Shown here piece by piece: positions 12,173 to 22,203 of a stretch of DNA of 64,000 nucleotides (within the stretch, counting starts at the first letter, position 1; each line of letters opens with the position of its first letter). Source of the DNA: Isoetes taiwanensis (Eukaryota > Streptophyta > Lycopodiopsida > Isoetales > Isoetaceae); contig JAJEKV010000020.1 of NCBI GenBank assembly GCA_021234155.1, forward strand, positions 7,734,563 through 7,798,562, read 5' to 3'. The notes under the pieces were generated by a model that made no database searches, was not told the origin of the DNA, and was given only the letters and a program-made list of their open reading frames with translations. A program made the translations under genes and the position numbers.

Positions 12173-12643
12173 CTAGAACACTTTACATAATAATTCAGAA
12201 GAAATTCGTCCCAACAAACATGGGCCTTCATCATGACATGAGTTTCCCAAATTTAAATGGAAAAATTGATAATGCTTATCCATGTACCTCTGTAAAATGT
12301 CATCAATTTGTTTTGTCATGGGTTGCTTGAGCGACGGTTTCTGGGCTTCCACAGGTTTCAGGTAAATCCGAAACGCCTTCTCATCTATTGCTATGAAATT
12401 CTCTGAAGTTAAGGCATGCTTCATCGGCATGTAATCTTGCCTTCTAAGCATCATTTTCTTTCTTGGATTCAAATTTCTATTTCGCCTAATTTCTAGGGTT
12501 TCCGAAACTGCATGCTTACCATGGTTTCTTCTGGGATACGCTGGCTTCAATCTTTGATTTTTATCTGTCTCCAGGTGTTGCGCAATGGCATTTGCAGGGA
12601 CATTACGTATACAGGAATGTCCCCTAAACGGACATTCTTGCAA
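12173..12643 (-). CDS. Unrecognised frame inside the LTR element (156 codons)
   Basis: A minus-strand open frame near the 3' end of the element interior. It is rich in basic residues in its first half (for example RRNRNLNPRKKMMLRRQ) and more ordinary in its second (IDDILQRYMDKHYQFFHLNL). It shows no retroviral motif and I recognise no family. A degenerate tandem pattern around 'aatgcaggtaaa' lies just upstream (about 12670-12765). It may be captured host sequence, or an open frame by chance. Confidence 0.3.
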   Translation of the reverse strand: MQECPFRGHSCIRNVPANAIAQHLETDKNQRLKPAYPRRNHGKHAVSETLEIRRNRNLNPRKKMMLRRQDYMPMKHALTSENFIAIDEKAFRIYLKPVEAQKPSLKQPMTKQIDDILQRYMDKHYQFFHLNLGNSCHDEGPCLLGRISSELLCKVF

Positions 12644-12923
12644 CGTGGAAAAGACTTAGGAGACATTCTGATGCAGGTAAAAAGCTTAAGGATGCAGATA
12701 AACAGTTCGGAATGCAGGTAAATACTTCGGAATGCATGGTAAACTCTCCGGAATGAAGGTAAACGAGCAAGTAGAAGCAGAGCAGCCGCCGTAGAAGCTC
12801 TGATCCGTGATCGAAATTTTTTTACTAACATTTCTTTGTTTGAAACAGTGCCACGTGGCATGGCGCTACTGGCGGACGCAGCAAAATGTCTCCTAAGTAT
12901 TTTTTACGGTTTTCTATCAAGGC

Positions 12924-13592
12924 TTACACGGTATCCATAGTCAGGGCTTGTTGCATGGCATCCATACAAGGCATCTGATTGTCCTTATCTTTTGCATTTT
13001 GTGTAGCTTGGCCAGCCTTCTCCATTGCATAGTCTGCAGCCTCTCCAGCCTTCTCTTTGGCAGCATCATAAGTCTGATCAGTATTACGGCTTCTATCTTC
13101 AACAAATTTCTCTGCCATATAAATTTTCCCTTCGAATTTTTCTTCCACGGGTTTGCATCTCTCCAGAAATCTTGCTGATATTGGTGCTTTTTCATGGCTG
13201 TCTTCTTTATAAAATGATTCTTTTGCTTCAAAGGAGTACTTTTCCAGAAATTCTTCAGGGAGTGCGTCTTTGTCTGCATCATCTTCAGATCCATCTGCAT
13301 CGTCTTTGGGTGCCATTGGAGCACATAATTCATCCAAGACAAATTTGGGTCCTTCAAATGCGATCCCATTACAGCCATGGCCATCTCTGCATGCCAGGTG
13401 AAAAGTACCTATTGCTGCAATTAATTTTGCACTGGGTGCTGCTTGAATCTGCATATCTACAGCCTGTGCTTCATACCCTGTAACTAGACGTGCTTCATAG
13501 CCTGTAAGACCTGTTCCTTGGTGATCTTGAATCTTCATCACTTCAAGGATTATCTTCCTGAACCGGCACTGGGCACTTGTTGGCATCCTCAT
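12924..13592 (-). CDS. LEA-like frame captured in the LTR element
   Basis: This is a 222-codon minus-strand frame. Its C-terminal part contains DAAKEKAGEAADYAMEKAGQ followed by ATQNAKDK, the repeating Ala/Lys/Glu helix pattern of group-3 late-embryogenesis-abundant proteins (desiccation protectants that fold on drying). The middle is acidic (DDADGSEDDADKDA). It overlaps the 13543-13815 frame in another phase, so one frame change has probably split a longer protein. It sits between PBS and PPT, where gag-pol would normally be. The LEA-type repeat is seen; capture from a host gene is inferred. The frame has no strong start, and expression is unknown. Confidence 0.5.
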   Translation of the reverse strand: MRMPTSAQCRFRKIILEVMKIQDHQGTGLTGYEARLVTGYEAQAVDMQIQAAPSAKLIAAIGTFHLACRDGHGCNGIAFEGPKFVLDELCAPMAPKDDADGSEDDADKDALPEEFLEKYSFEAKESFYKEDSHEKAPISARFLERCKPVEEKFEGKIYMAEKFVEDRSRNTDQTYDAAKEKAGEAADYAMEKAGQATQNAKDKDNQMPCMDAMQQALTMDTV

Positions 13593-13815
13593 GGAATAAT
13601 AGGACGTCTCCTATTTCCTTTCTGCCTGGTTCCTCCTCTTGCTTGACAAAATCTCTCTGCAACCATTCTTCTGCCTTTTTCTGCAAACGATTGCATTCTT
13701 CAAGAGACTCTTCTTCCTCCCTGATAATTTCATCAAAGAAATAGCTCTTCCCAAATTCTTCTTCCATAATCAAACAATCTGATTCTTCAAATCCCTTACT
13801 TCTATCTGATTGCAT
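13543..13815 (-). CDS. Acidic upstream frame of the captured gene
   Basis: A 90-codon minus-strand frame directly after the PBS side of the element, rich in Glu (for example IIREEEESLEECNRLQKKAE), predicted to be helical or coiled-coil. It overlaps the start of the LEA-like frame by about 50 bases in a different phase. The two were probably one reading frame before a single-base change. No family was recognised. Confidence 0.4.
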   Translation of the reverse strand: MQSDRSKGFEESDCLIMEEEFGKSYFFDEIIREEEESLEECNRLQKKAEEWLQRDFVKQEEEPGRKEIGDVLLFHEDANKCPVPVQEDNP

Positions 13816-13865
13816 TGCTGCATTGCTTGATGTTAAGTCTCCTCCCAGGATCGATTCAGAGCTCA

Positions 13866-13878
13866 GGCTCTAATACCA
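13866..13878 (-). other. Primer binding site (tRNA-iMet type)
   Basis: The minus-strand TGGTATTAGAGCC abuts the LTR end. It differs by one base from the TGGTATCAGAGC core complementary to plant initiator tRNA-Met. Confidence 0.8.
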
Positions 13879-14082
13879 TCTTAGATATAGAACAATGGAG
13901 AAATAATGGATAATGATGAATATGAGCCAAACGTGGCTTGTACACAGATATAGGTAAGTACCTACAAAAGGACACGTCTCTATACTAGAGGACATGTCTC
14001 TTCACATGACTAGGATTGCCACCTAGGTGTGGTCACATGGCACTTGCTTGATCTATATGATCACTAATATTATATTCTAACA
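13879..14082 (-). repeat. 5' LTR (minus orientation), 204 bp
   Basis: Matches 11702-11919 with a handful of substitutions and a 14-base deletion. It is followed by the right TSD copy. Confidence 0.9.
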
Positions 14083-14087
14083 AAATC
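14083..14087 (+). repeat. Target-site duplication AAATC (right)
   Basis: Exact repeat of 11697-11701. Confidence 0.85.
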
Positions 14088-14770
14088 CATTTCCAACTTG
14101 GCAAAGTTCATGTCCAAAGCAGGGCCAATCAACAATTTAGGTGATACCAAATTATTTTCGTTCTTAGCTGCTATATTTATGGTTAGCATTATCGACAACA
14201 GTAAGACTTGTCTTGATGTCCATGTCCATCTCTCCATAGGTAGAAGCACAACAGACTCATGTCCTTCAACTCTAGACTGTGTTTTGTTCTATCATGCTGT
14301 TCTTCATCGTAAAGACAATCTAAATTTTCTATATTTCCTCGTCTGTCCAATGCAATAACATGCTTGCAAGTTCTTTAAAGTCATTTATTGTTGTTAAGCA
14401 TTTAGACAACACAAAATCACCATGATCTGTAGCTGAGAATGAAAATGCAATGTTTATGTAAAGAAGCTACTACAAAATTATGAGAAAAGTAGCATATACC
14501 CGAGAGAGAAGCAACATGAATAGCTCTCCATTGTGAAGGAGAGCTATATGGGCGGGAACTCTTCACCCGTTTGATACGGCAGGGGTTCTTCAAGATCCAA
14601 AGATCTGAATCGTAGGGGTTCTTCTTCAAGCTCTGGTTTTTTGACTAAAAAATGTAAAACGTGTAAAGAGGAGGTGGGAGCTTTGATGGGGCAGCTTTAT
14701 AGCCGTTCTTTATCCTCTTTTTTTTTTTCATGAAGATAACCTAGATACTTCCTTTAACTGTTTCTTCCCG

Positions 14771-14828
14771 CAAGTCACCGTTTTTGAGAAGCCAAAATCG
14801 ATTTTGGCTTCTCAAAAACGGTGACTTG
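14771..14828. repeat. Perfect 58-bp palindrome
   Basis: Perfectly self-complementary around 14799/14800 (centre CCAAAATCGATTTTGG), with ends CAAGTCACCG and CGGTGACTTG. It shares its right arm with the next palindrome. It could extrude as a cruciform or form a 29-bp RNA stem with no loop. Confidence 0.95.
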
Positions 14829-14865
14829 CCAAAAGGATTAATCCTTTTGGCAAGTCACCGTTTTT
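14814..14865. repeat. Perfect 52-bp palindrome overlapping the previous one
   Basis: Perfectly self-complementary around 14839/14840 (centre CCAAAAGGATTAATCCTTTT), with arms ending AAAAACGG and CCGTTTTT. The CAAGTCACCGTTTTT arm is therefore present three times (forward, reverse, forward) within 95 bases. Confidence 0.95.
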
Positions 14866-14934
14866 TGCCATGATCATGTTTTGAAAATACTTGAATCGTT
14901 CAAAAACTGATCTTTGTGGCTTTTATGTAGATGC

Positions 14935-15010
14935 ATGGTCGACAAATCCAAAGCACAAACATTCGGATCTCTTTCTCAGACTCTTGGGAATTTGAAAGGC
15001 CACAAAACAG
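14935..15010 (+). CDS. Candidate first exon (about 25 codons)
   Basis: An ATG at 14935 opens MVDKSKAQTFGSLSQTLGNL and runs in frame to a consensus donor (ACAG|GTAAGT at 15011). It lies shortly downstream of the palindrome pair. I could not find a convincing second exon; a 13-base micro-exon at 15068-15080 is possible but unproven. The family is not recognised, so this may be a chance open frame beside a good GT site. Confidence 0.22.
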
Positions 15011-16916
15011 GTAAGTGCATTTTTTCCCTCCTATTTTCCACAGATTTGTAGATGTGAACTCATGCAGGACTAATGAATATGTAAGTATAGATCTGGAAGA
15101 AGAAGAATATGGCCGGAATGTGAATGTAATGCTATGTAACGTCAGTTGGCTTTGGTAATGCAGAGAAATGGCATTACAAAGTTGCCGGTAGAGCTCCTGT
15201 TTTTTGCCAGAAGAAAAAACTTTGCATCCCTTAAAAAAAGAGCCATTTTAAAGTACTTCATGGCCATCTTAACCAATTTTTGCTGCTGGCTCCTACTTAT
15301 TTTAACAATGCTTGGCCCTGGCCTCCATTTTTCTCAAAGTCGGAGTTATGAGGGCACCATCATGCTTCTCCTTGCAAAAGTTACATACGATATTAAGGTG
15401 CACATCTTTCCAAGTTACGTTTGATGCATTTCTATTCATTCTCTGTCCCTGTTCTGTTTGTTTGGTGTTTGGTACATTTGCATATGCATGTTTTGCATGT
15501 TGTTTGGTTCAATATTTTAGAACTTTGGACTTTTTGCAGCGGCGTTGTTCTTCTCAAAGTGGATTGCAAATTGTTTGCACATTATGAGCTGTTCAAAACT
15601 TCTGTATGCAACTAAAGGTGCATAAAATCTTATTTCTTTGATGTTATGCTTCCTTTTTTTGATAGGTTGAACCACTGTTTCTTTGCAGAGTAAGAAAATC
15701 AGCATACTTTCATGTAGTTGGTTTTTTTTTTTCCTTCAATATCAACGTAAGTTATAATCTTTTGTGAGCACAAGCCGCAGTTTTAGCATCAGCCCAAATC
15801 CATTTCCTTCTCGATAGCTCCTCCAATTTTTAGCTGTTGTACACGTTGGAAAAAATGTACATGATTATTACTTAATTGTACCACTGTTTTTTGCTGGAAA
15901 TTGTACTCGAGCAAATATATAGGTCGCGGCCATATTTCTTGCCAACAATATTATTACGTTGAATGTGGTCCAGGCTTAGCATATAAATGTATCAGGCTTA
16001 GATGTACATAATTTTAACTGCTCAAGATGTAGAAATGCAGGACTTTTGCAGGGCTGTATATGGTTTTCATTATTCACTTATTTATCTGTAGTTGGATATA
16101 CTTTACCATATGCCTAGATAGGTCAATCTCGAAAACAATGCCTCCAGCTATGTGCATATCCATTGCAATTTCAAGTTATATGGGAGTACCAAACCCATGA
16201 ATCCTCTAAATGAGATATTGGTTTGGATATCATGATCAGTGTGGCGGTGCCGGCCAAGATTGTTGATCTATGTGAGGCGATGTATGGCAGTTGGTGGCAG
16301 TTTCTAGGATCTGTTTTATCTTATATTCCAGTTTATCAATAACTTCCTCTTTGCTTCTACTGTGATAGGAATTTTTGGACTAAGTAGATAGGAGCAAGGT
16401 ACTTCCAATGTTATATAAAGCTGCAAACAGATCGCTGGCAATGCTGGCCTTGGGTAACCAAAGATGTAGGAGGCGCACTATACATGATCAAAAGTTGGAT
16501 TTTTAGATCAATTGATTCCTCTATCTATTTGATTTGAGTTCGCTTTCTATGCAATCTTAAAGGGCTTGCCATTTTGCTGCTGGACTGGAGCGGAGATCCT
16601 TGCTCATTCTATCCGCAAAACTTTTTAAAATCCTTGCTTTGTTTTTTGTGCTCCAAGTTTTTCCACAGAAATTGTATCAATTGGAGTTAGTAATCTATGA
16701 AAATTCTTTGTGCATTCAACTTTGTGTACTCTGTGCATTTGATCCCCTTTGATTTTTGTTTACTATTCCCCTTGATTTTTGTAGGTTTATTGTGTGTAGT
16801 TTAATGTTGTTTTAAGACAAACCCTTTGCTGGGGTAGGGGTATGTAAAGCGTAAGATAGTCCATAAGTACATCTAGAGTGGGGGGCAGGGAAACTAGCTT
16901 TTCCTATTTACGTATG
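15011..16916. other. Non-coding stretch
   Basis: AT-rich, T-tract-containing sequence with no supported exon. Short frames at 15146-15615 show no recognisable family. Confidence 0.35.
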
Positions 16917-17017
16917 TAGGGGTTTTCCACATCCAAAAAGTCGTATGCAGGGGTTTTCTGGTGACCCCTTGCACGCACATGAGGTATCCCCATATGCCTA
17001 AGGTGAGACCCCCGGGA
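16917..17017 (+). repeat. Dispersed ~100-bp repeat, copy 1
   Basis: Aligns along its length with 21497-21595: 'ggttttccac/ccaaaaag/cgtat/caggggtttt/gacccc/acgca/ccatat/cccccggga' recur in the same order and spacing. Both are non-coding; the family is unknown. Confidence 0.7.
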
Positions 17018-18270
17018 TTGCTTCCATCTAATGGCAAGTTTTAGTGACCATGATAGTCATGTCATCACTTTAATGATGTGCCATAGTGGCTTTCTTCCAT
17101 TACAGTGCAGTACAGAAATATCGATTATTCGATCCTGGGCTTTGCCTAGAGAAAAGGTTAACCTAGCAGCAATAAACGACACAGGCTGCAAAAGAAAAGT
17201 CCCTGGAGCTATGGACTGCCAGAGAATAAGGGGTTGCGGATTGCCAGTCTGTAACAACCTTGCCATCGCAGATCCCTAGCATACTACAGGCCAGATGGAA
17301 TGTGCAGGAGCACAGGTGCATCCGAGTGCAAACGGAGGCAGATCGCCGCAGTCTCAGACAGTACCTTGACACATGCTTCCTCAGCAAGCTATGGGATGCC
17401 AGCACCCTTGAACAAGACAAGACGACACATTATCAATGCCACATAAATCCCATGTTGGAGCAGGGCCTGCAATGCTACCTGCACACTCATCTACCCACGA
17501 AAAAATGCAGATCCATTGCCTTTATCCGCACAGATGCACACCATCTCCGGATTGAGGCAAGGAGATAGATTGGGGAGCTGCATCAGGAGAGGCTTTATCA
17601 ACGTCACCAGGTTCAAGGGGGGTTCACCTAATGGTCACGTATGAACCAACTGCGTGAACGTTTAGGGTTTTTTTTTGGGGTGAGTCGACCGTCTACGGCC
17701 GAAGTTCTCATCTTGGTCGAAAGTCCATACTTAGGCTTTGAGCGTGAAGGGAGCAAGGCGGGGAAGGAGAGATCCGTAGAGGTGGTCGATTTGGGCCTCC
17801 GGTCCGATTTATGATGGTGGTTTCGAAGTTTATGGTCGAAAGTACTTGATCTTGCTTATAGCAGCTAGTCTACAAGGCTTCTGATTTTATGCAAAACATA
17901 GCTCTATTTGTTCTATTCAGCTTCTGCCATTTTCTTTTTTGTTGTAATTTCTAATTTTCAAGCTTGTATTTTTATCCTTAGTTGTGTTCGTAGTGAAACA
18001 CAGGGCCGGAAGAGGCCATGGATTTTCGCACTCATGGATTCTTCTTTACAATATCTTGCAGTTCTGGCAGCAGCAGTGGTCTAAAAGGTAAGAATCTGAA
18101 GCATTGCCTATTTCAAACTGGAGTTTTGTCCCGCTAAGGGTGTCTTAATTTATTAAATGTTCTCTCGAGGCTATGAGCTTGCTTACAATTTACATTGCGT
18201 GAGTGCTTTGCATTGTTTCTTTGCTATGTTCTATAGTTCGGTGGTCTATTTTGATAAGTTTGATATGCGG
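17018..18270. other. Stretch without a supported gene
   Basis: 17030-17600 is less AT-rich than its surroundings and has open frames on both strands (for example 17260-17568 plus), but none shows a family signature. A T-rich stretch leads into the transporter pseudogene. Confidence 0.3.
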
Positions 18271-18271
18271 A

Positions 18272-19806
18272 TATAGTGGTGGTGATTGCCATAATAGTCC
18301 TAATTTTTACTGTTCTTATTGCAACGCCATGGCACATCAAAGGTGGGGTTTCGTTTTGCCCCCGATGGCGTCGATCTAGTTTGTTTCTATTGGCCTTCTT
18401 GGAGCATATAATGTTTATCTATATGATTGCCTTTGTGTTTGGGCACTCAATCCCCTATACATCTATTATTATTTCAAGAAAAATGGTAAGGATGGATGGA
18501 TGTCGCTTCGATGGAATTGTACTGCATAAAAGGTACCATAAAGCGCAAAGTATGATTTCCTTGGGGCAGATGAGTTATTTTCAATGGAATTTCAGGCACG
18601 AAGCCACGTTTGCGGACTTGGGTCACTTCTCTGTCAAATCTATTCGGTCGGGTTTCTAATTTTCTCATGCCTTGCTCTTTTCTATTGTATAGTTCTTCGA
18701 TCTGATGGTAGATCTCTTTCAAAGATGATAAAATTTAAGTTTCTGTCGATACGCATGAAAGCCCCTTAGATTCTGTGTTTTCTTCTTATGTTGTCTACAT
18801 GGAGAACTTTTGATGGATGTTTATATCTCAAGTGCAAATTGCCTTCGGAACTCTTGTTTTACCTTCATTGGTATTGGCTTATCTTTGGTCAAGCTTCCTA
18901 CTATTTGAAACATCAGAGGATATATATCGATGTGTTTTACAAGTCTATTCCAGGCAATGTCATGTTTGTACTTTATAAACTTTGGGTACTAATTTGTTGC
19001 ATTGCTTTTGAATGATTGTCACACTTTTCCTTTGGATATTCTCCTGTTCTTTTGTGTTGAAGCATTTGTATTTTTGCCCTTGCAATTTCCAAATTTGTTG
19101 CATCTACTTAGCTCTATAGAGATTGAACTTGCATCAGCGCTTCGTTTTTCCTTCTAGGCCACATCAGTCTTCCACAGACGTTAATGAATATTTTGTTCTT
19201 TCTATGCGACCTTTCCATTTTTGGTGCTTTTATTATCTAAATGCGATCATTCTTGCAGAGTCCATTTTTTGGCCTATGTTCATAGTTACAGCAATGAGTG
19301 CAATTGTTGCTAGTCAAGCTATGCTATCCGCGAGTTTTTTCGTCATAAAATGGCGAATCATTGGGGGCTTCCTAGAGTCAATATCGTGCATATCGTCAAG
19401 GCGGTTTCTGGAAGGATTTATATTCAGTAAATTGGTTTATTATGATTGCTCTTGTTATTTAACAAAGACTCTTCAGAAATTCAACGGAGCTTGGTAGTGC
19501 ATATGGTGAGAGACCACAGCTGGTCAGATCTTTGGTGTTGGGTGATTTGTCTTTGTCATGTTGCTTACACGACTCCTTTGTTTTCTCTATGCAGGCATTG
19601 CTGTGGTGACCACAATGTTTGTAACGACATGTCTTCTAACCTTTATTATGCTTATGATTTGGCAAATTAACATGGTATTAGCACTGGGATTCTTCTTCCT
19701 CTTTGGATCAGTCGAATTGGTGTATCTCTCATCAGTTTTTTATAAGATTAAGGATGGTGGTTGGGTGTCACTAGCCTTTGCTCCAAGGGGTATTATTGCC
19801 ACTTAG
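18272..19806 (+). pseudogene. HAK/KUP-type potassium transporter pseudogene, introns retained
   Basis: Segments of a plant KT/HAK/KUP K+ transporter appear in family order, scattered over frames. They are VVIAIIVLIFTVL (18276 on), a YIYYYFKKNGKDGWMSL-like segment (about 18460), FADLGHFSVKSI (about 18610), GQASYYLKHQ then DVFYKSIPG (about 18885-18955), SIFWPMFIVTAMSAIVASQA (from 19259), IVHIVKAVSGRIYIQ (about 19395) and, in the last exon (from 19594), GIAVVTTMFVTTC with FFFLFGSVELVYLSSVFYKI. Intact members have about 750-850 residues. Frame changes, in-frame stops and a premature end after LAFA show it is dead. Exon borders survive: GCATATG|GTGAGA joins CTATGCAG|GC to restore a GIAVV codon, so this is a decayed duplicate and not a processed copy. 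Confidence 0.85.
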
Positions 19807-20619
19807 GAAGGGAAAAATGCATAAGAAACTTCTAGTACTGCAAATTGGCTGAGTGGTGGTATGAAGAAAACCATGCAGGGGTGCCAGAGCTGCTGCTAGC
19901 CAAGTATTGAAGAATTCATGTCTTTCACATGATTTACAGTTTGACTCCAGATTATAAAGCATAGCAAAGTTTCATGACATTCTTTGGCTTATGATAAGAT
20001 GGGACAGGTACTGAAAGCTGGTTTTAGAAGTACCAAAGATTCAAAATTCTCCTAAATTGGAATGGTTGCTTGCTGTGAAGGGAAAGGCTACTTAGGTGGT
20101 GGTAATGTTATGACTGGTTTCCGCACTCAAATGAAGTATGGCAAAACAGAATGATTGGTTAAAACGGTGTCTCTACCTTATTAGTGCCAAAACAAAAAGA
20201 AAAGGAAGCGCCCAGAATATGCTTATTGTAATTTTAAGGAGAGACTAGGGACAGAAGGTTGGTAGAATGTTCAGCTTTCTTTTCTGTTCTTATTTTCCTA
20301 CGGGGCACCATTTGGTCTGAATATTCATTCATTTGGCTTTACTTACATTCATGCATGACACATATTTATATTGCCTATCGATTGTTTGTTTGCGTGTAAC
20401 ATTTTTAGAACTGTGGCGGTAGAGCAAAAGCAATTTGGCACTTGAGACTCGAGACTTGCAAATTGAAGGATAATAGAAATGTTTCTGGGCATTCCATAGT
20501 TTGTTTGTTGTAATGCAGCTTGTTCCGCAGTTTTTAAAATTCGGTTTTGCTGGTCCAGTGTTCTGGGTTCAATTCCCAGTCTCCATTCAATTCCTGTTTG
20601 TGTGTCTTCTTGTTTGCAG

Positions 20620-20878
20620 TTCATTCCAGGTATCAACATTCAATATATTGCTAATATACGAAGGGCAGGCATTTGTGGAAATGGCATGTGTGAGATAGGT
20701 GAACGGTGCAACGTTAATGGTGAAAGCGACTCTTTTGATGGATATCCTTGTTCTTTAGAAGATTGCCCTTATGTTTTGTCAGCCTGCCCAATACCACTCG
20801 TTGGTCCTAGAGCTATGGAACCTTGATATGGAAATGGAGCTTGTTTGGTTGTGAGTGGAAAATGTCATTGCTACAAAG
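20620..20878 (+). pseudogene. Cysteine-rich / EGF-like exon with a nonsense codon
   Basis: An exon-like frame lies between an acceptor (gtttgcag, ending 20619) and a donor (acaaag|gtatag). It contains GICGNGMCEIGERCNVNG, then SLEDCPYVLSACP, then after an in-frame TGA (20824-20826) the EGF-like YGNGACLVVSGKCHCYKG. The CGNGxCExGExC and GNGACxxxxGxCxCxxG spacings are typical of disulphide-stabilised extracellular repeats. The TGA sits where an EGF module would have its first cysteine, one base away from TGT or TGC. The parent protein is not recognised. No neighbouring exons were found, so I call a gene relic. Confidence 0.55.
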
Positions 20879-21496
20879 GTATAGTATCGTGTCACCTTAT
20901 TTAATACAAGCCAACTAGTTGAATCACATAGGATCCCATGTTTATGTCCCATGTTTATGTTTAACTATACGTTCGTGTATATGCATAAGAGCTATTTTTT
21001 TGCCACTAAAGATATTGTTAGATCCTTCTATTAAGAAGATAACCACCAAAGTAAAATTGGGCACTGCAAATTTAGGCATATGAATAGAACCTACTGAATT
21101 TGGCATGAATATTGGCCTTAGGCAGTGGCAATAAAATTGGATAAAAATTAGCAAAAGTAAATGACAATTTGTTCAGAATTATATGATCGGCCACTCATGT
21201 AACGAGTTTTAATATCTAACCACTAGCGTCTTTTTACTTTAAGCTGGTTTTTAGAGGTTAACATTTACCTCAAGCAATAGAAATAACCCTTGAGGCCAGC
21301 GGAGGTTGGACTTCAACTGGTTCATATCATGGTGAAAATCGTGATGTAAACAATAACAAGAATAAACCATCTCCCACAAAGTTGCTGGCATGGCAAAAGG
21401 TACAAAGTCGGAAAGGGATTATATAATTTGGCACAATCAATCGTAAATCTACGGATAGGGTCTATATTGTATGTTAGTTCGAAAAACCGTATGGTA
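20879..21496. other. Non-coding stretch
   Basis: No gene or structured repeat recognised. Confidence 0.35.
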
Positions 21497-21595
21497 TGGG
21501 TTTTTCTACTCCAAAAAGCCGTATACAGGGGTTTTTCTATGACCCCTCGAACGCAGATGCCATCTGTCCATATATAGAGGTGCACCCCCCGGGAC
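21497..21595 (+). repeat. Dispersed ~100-bp repeat, copy 2
   Basis: Partner of 16917-17017, with similar length and ordered landmarks. Confidence 0.7.
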
Positions 21596-21830
21596 CAGGT
21601 TAAAGCTGTGGAAGACGAATGCCACACCCTTCAGAGTTGTTCAGCATATGATGATATTCAGATATGCTATGCTGAGCTGATCTGTCCTGGCCAGCCCCTG
21701 CATGAGATGCTGAGCATGAGCTCGGTACGGAGGTTAGGATCATATCTTCAAGAGATCATGGATCGCCGAGATCAGCTCGGTCCTCGGGCACTTACCTGAT
21801 ACATGTACATATTTTTGTCCCCCATGATAT

Positions 21831-22019
21831 GTATTTGTATTTGTATTTGTATTTGTATTTGTATTTGTATTTGTATTTGTATTTGTATTTGTATTTGTAT
21901 TTGTATTTGTATTTGTATTTGTATTTGTATTTGTATTTGTATTTGTATTTGTATTTGTATTTGTATTTGTATTTGTATTTGTATTTGTATTTGTATTTGT
22001 ATTTGTATTTGTATTTGTA
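21831..22019 (+). repeat. (GTATTT)n microsatellite, about 31 copies
   Basis: Uninterrupted hexamer array. Long open frames on both strands (Leu-Tyr, Cys-Ile, Asn-Thr and Lys-Tyr dipeptide repeats) are artefacts. Confidence 0.98.
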
Positions 22020-22170
22020 CAGTTTGATGGCAAACCTATTTCTGTCACAGTTTTTTCCCCAAACAACCTTCGGGGCGGCGAGGGGTTTTTTTAATCCGGA
22101 CAGTAATACGCTTGCTGCGCCTTCAGTTTGGGTCCCATAAGCCAATTGGTCTCCATGGACGATAAAAACT

Positions 22171-22203
22171 CTATTCTATTTTATTCTATTCTATTCTATT
22201 CTT
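22171..22203 (+). repeat. (TTCTA)n microsatellite
   Basis: About six TTCTA units with one interruption. Confidence 0.85.

Larger units (their letters stand above)
11702..14082 (-). mobile_element. Small non-autonomous Copia-type LTR retrotransposon (2.38 kb) carrying a LEA-like frame
   Basis: Two LTRs (11702-11919 and 13879-14082) flank 1.96 kb and are bracketed by an AAATC TSD. On the minus strand the LTR runs TGTTAGA...TCTAAGA. A PBS of the tRNA-iMet type (TGGTATTAGAGCC) lies against the 5' LTR and an AAGGGGGAG polypurine tract against the 3' LTR. No gag, protease, RT or integrase is recognisable, so it must be mobilised in trans. The PBS and termini resemble plant Copia elements. The interior carries minus-strand frames, one with LEA-like repeats, which look like captured host sequence. 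Confidence 0.88.

Noticed and set aside
20555-20590. tRNA-like T arm (CTGGG TTCAATT CCCAG)
   Set aside because: No A box, D arm or anticodon arm at the right distance upstream, so not a tRNA gene; perhaps a 3' fragment.
21740-22145. Long open frames across the hexamer array on both strands (Asn-Thr, Lys-Tyr, Cys-Ile, Leu-Tyr repeats)
   Set aside because: They arise from the (GTATTT)n microsatellite, which has no stop in any of these frames.
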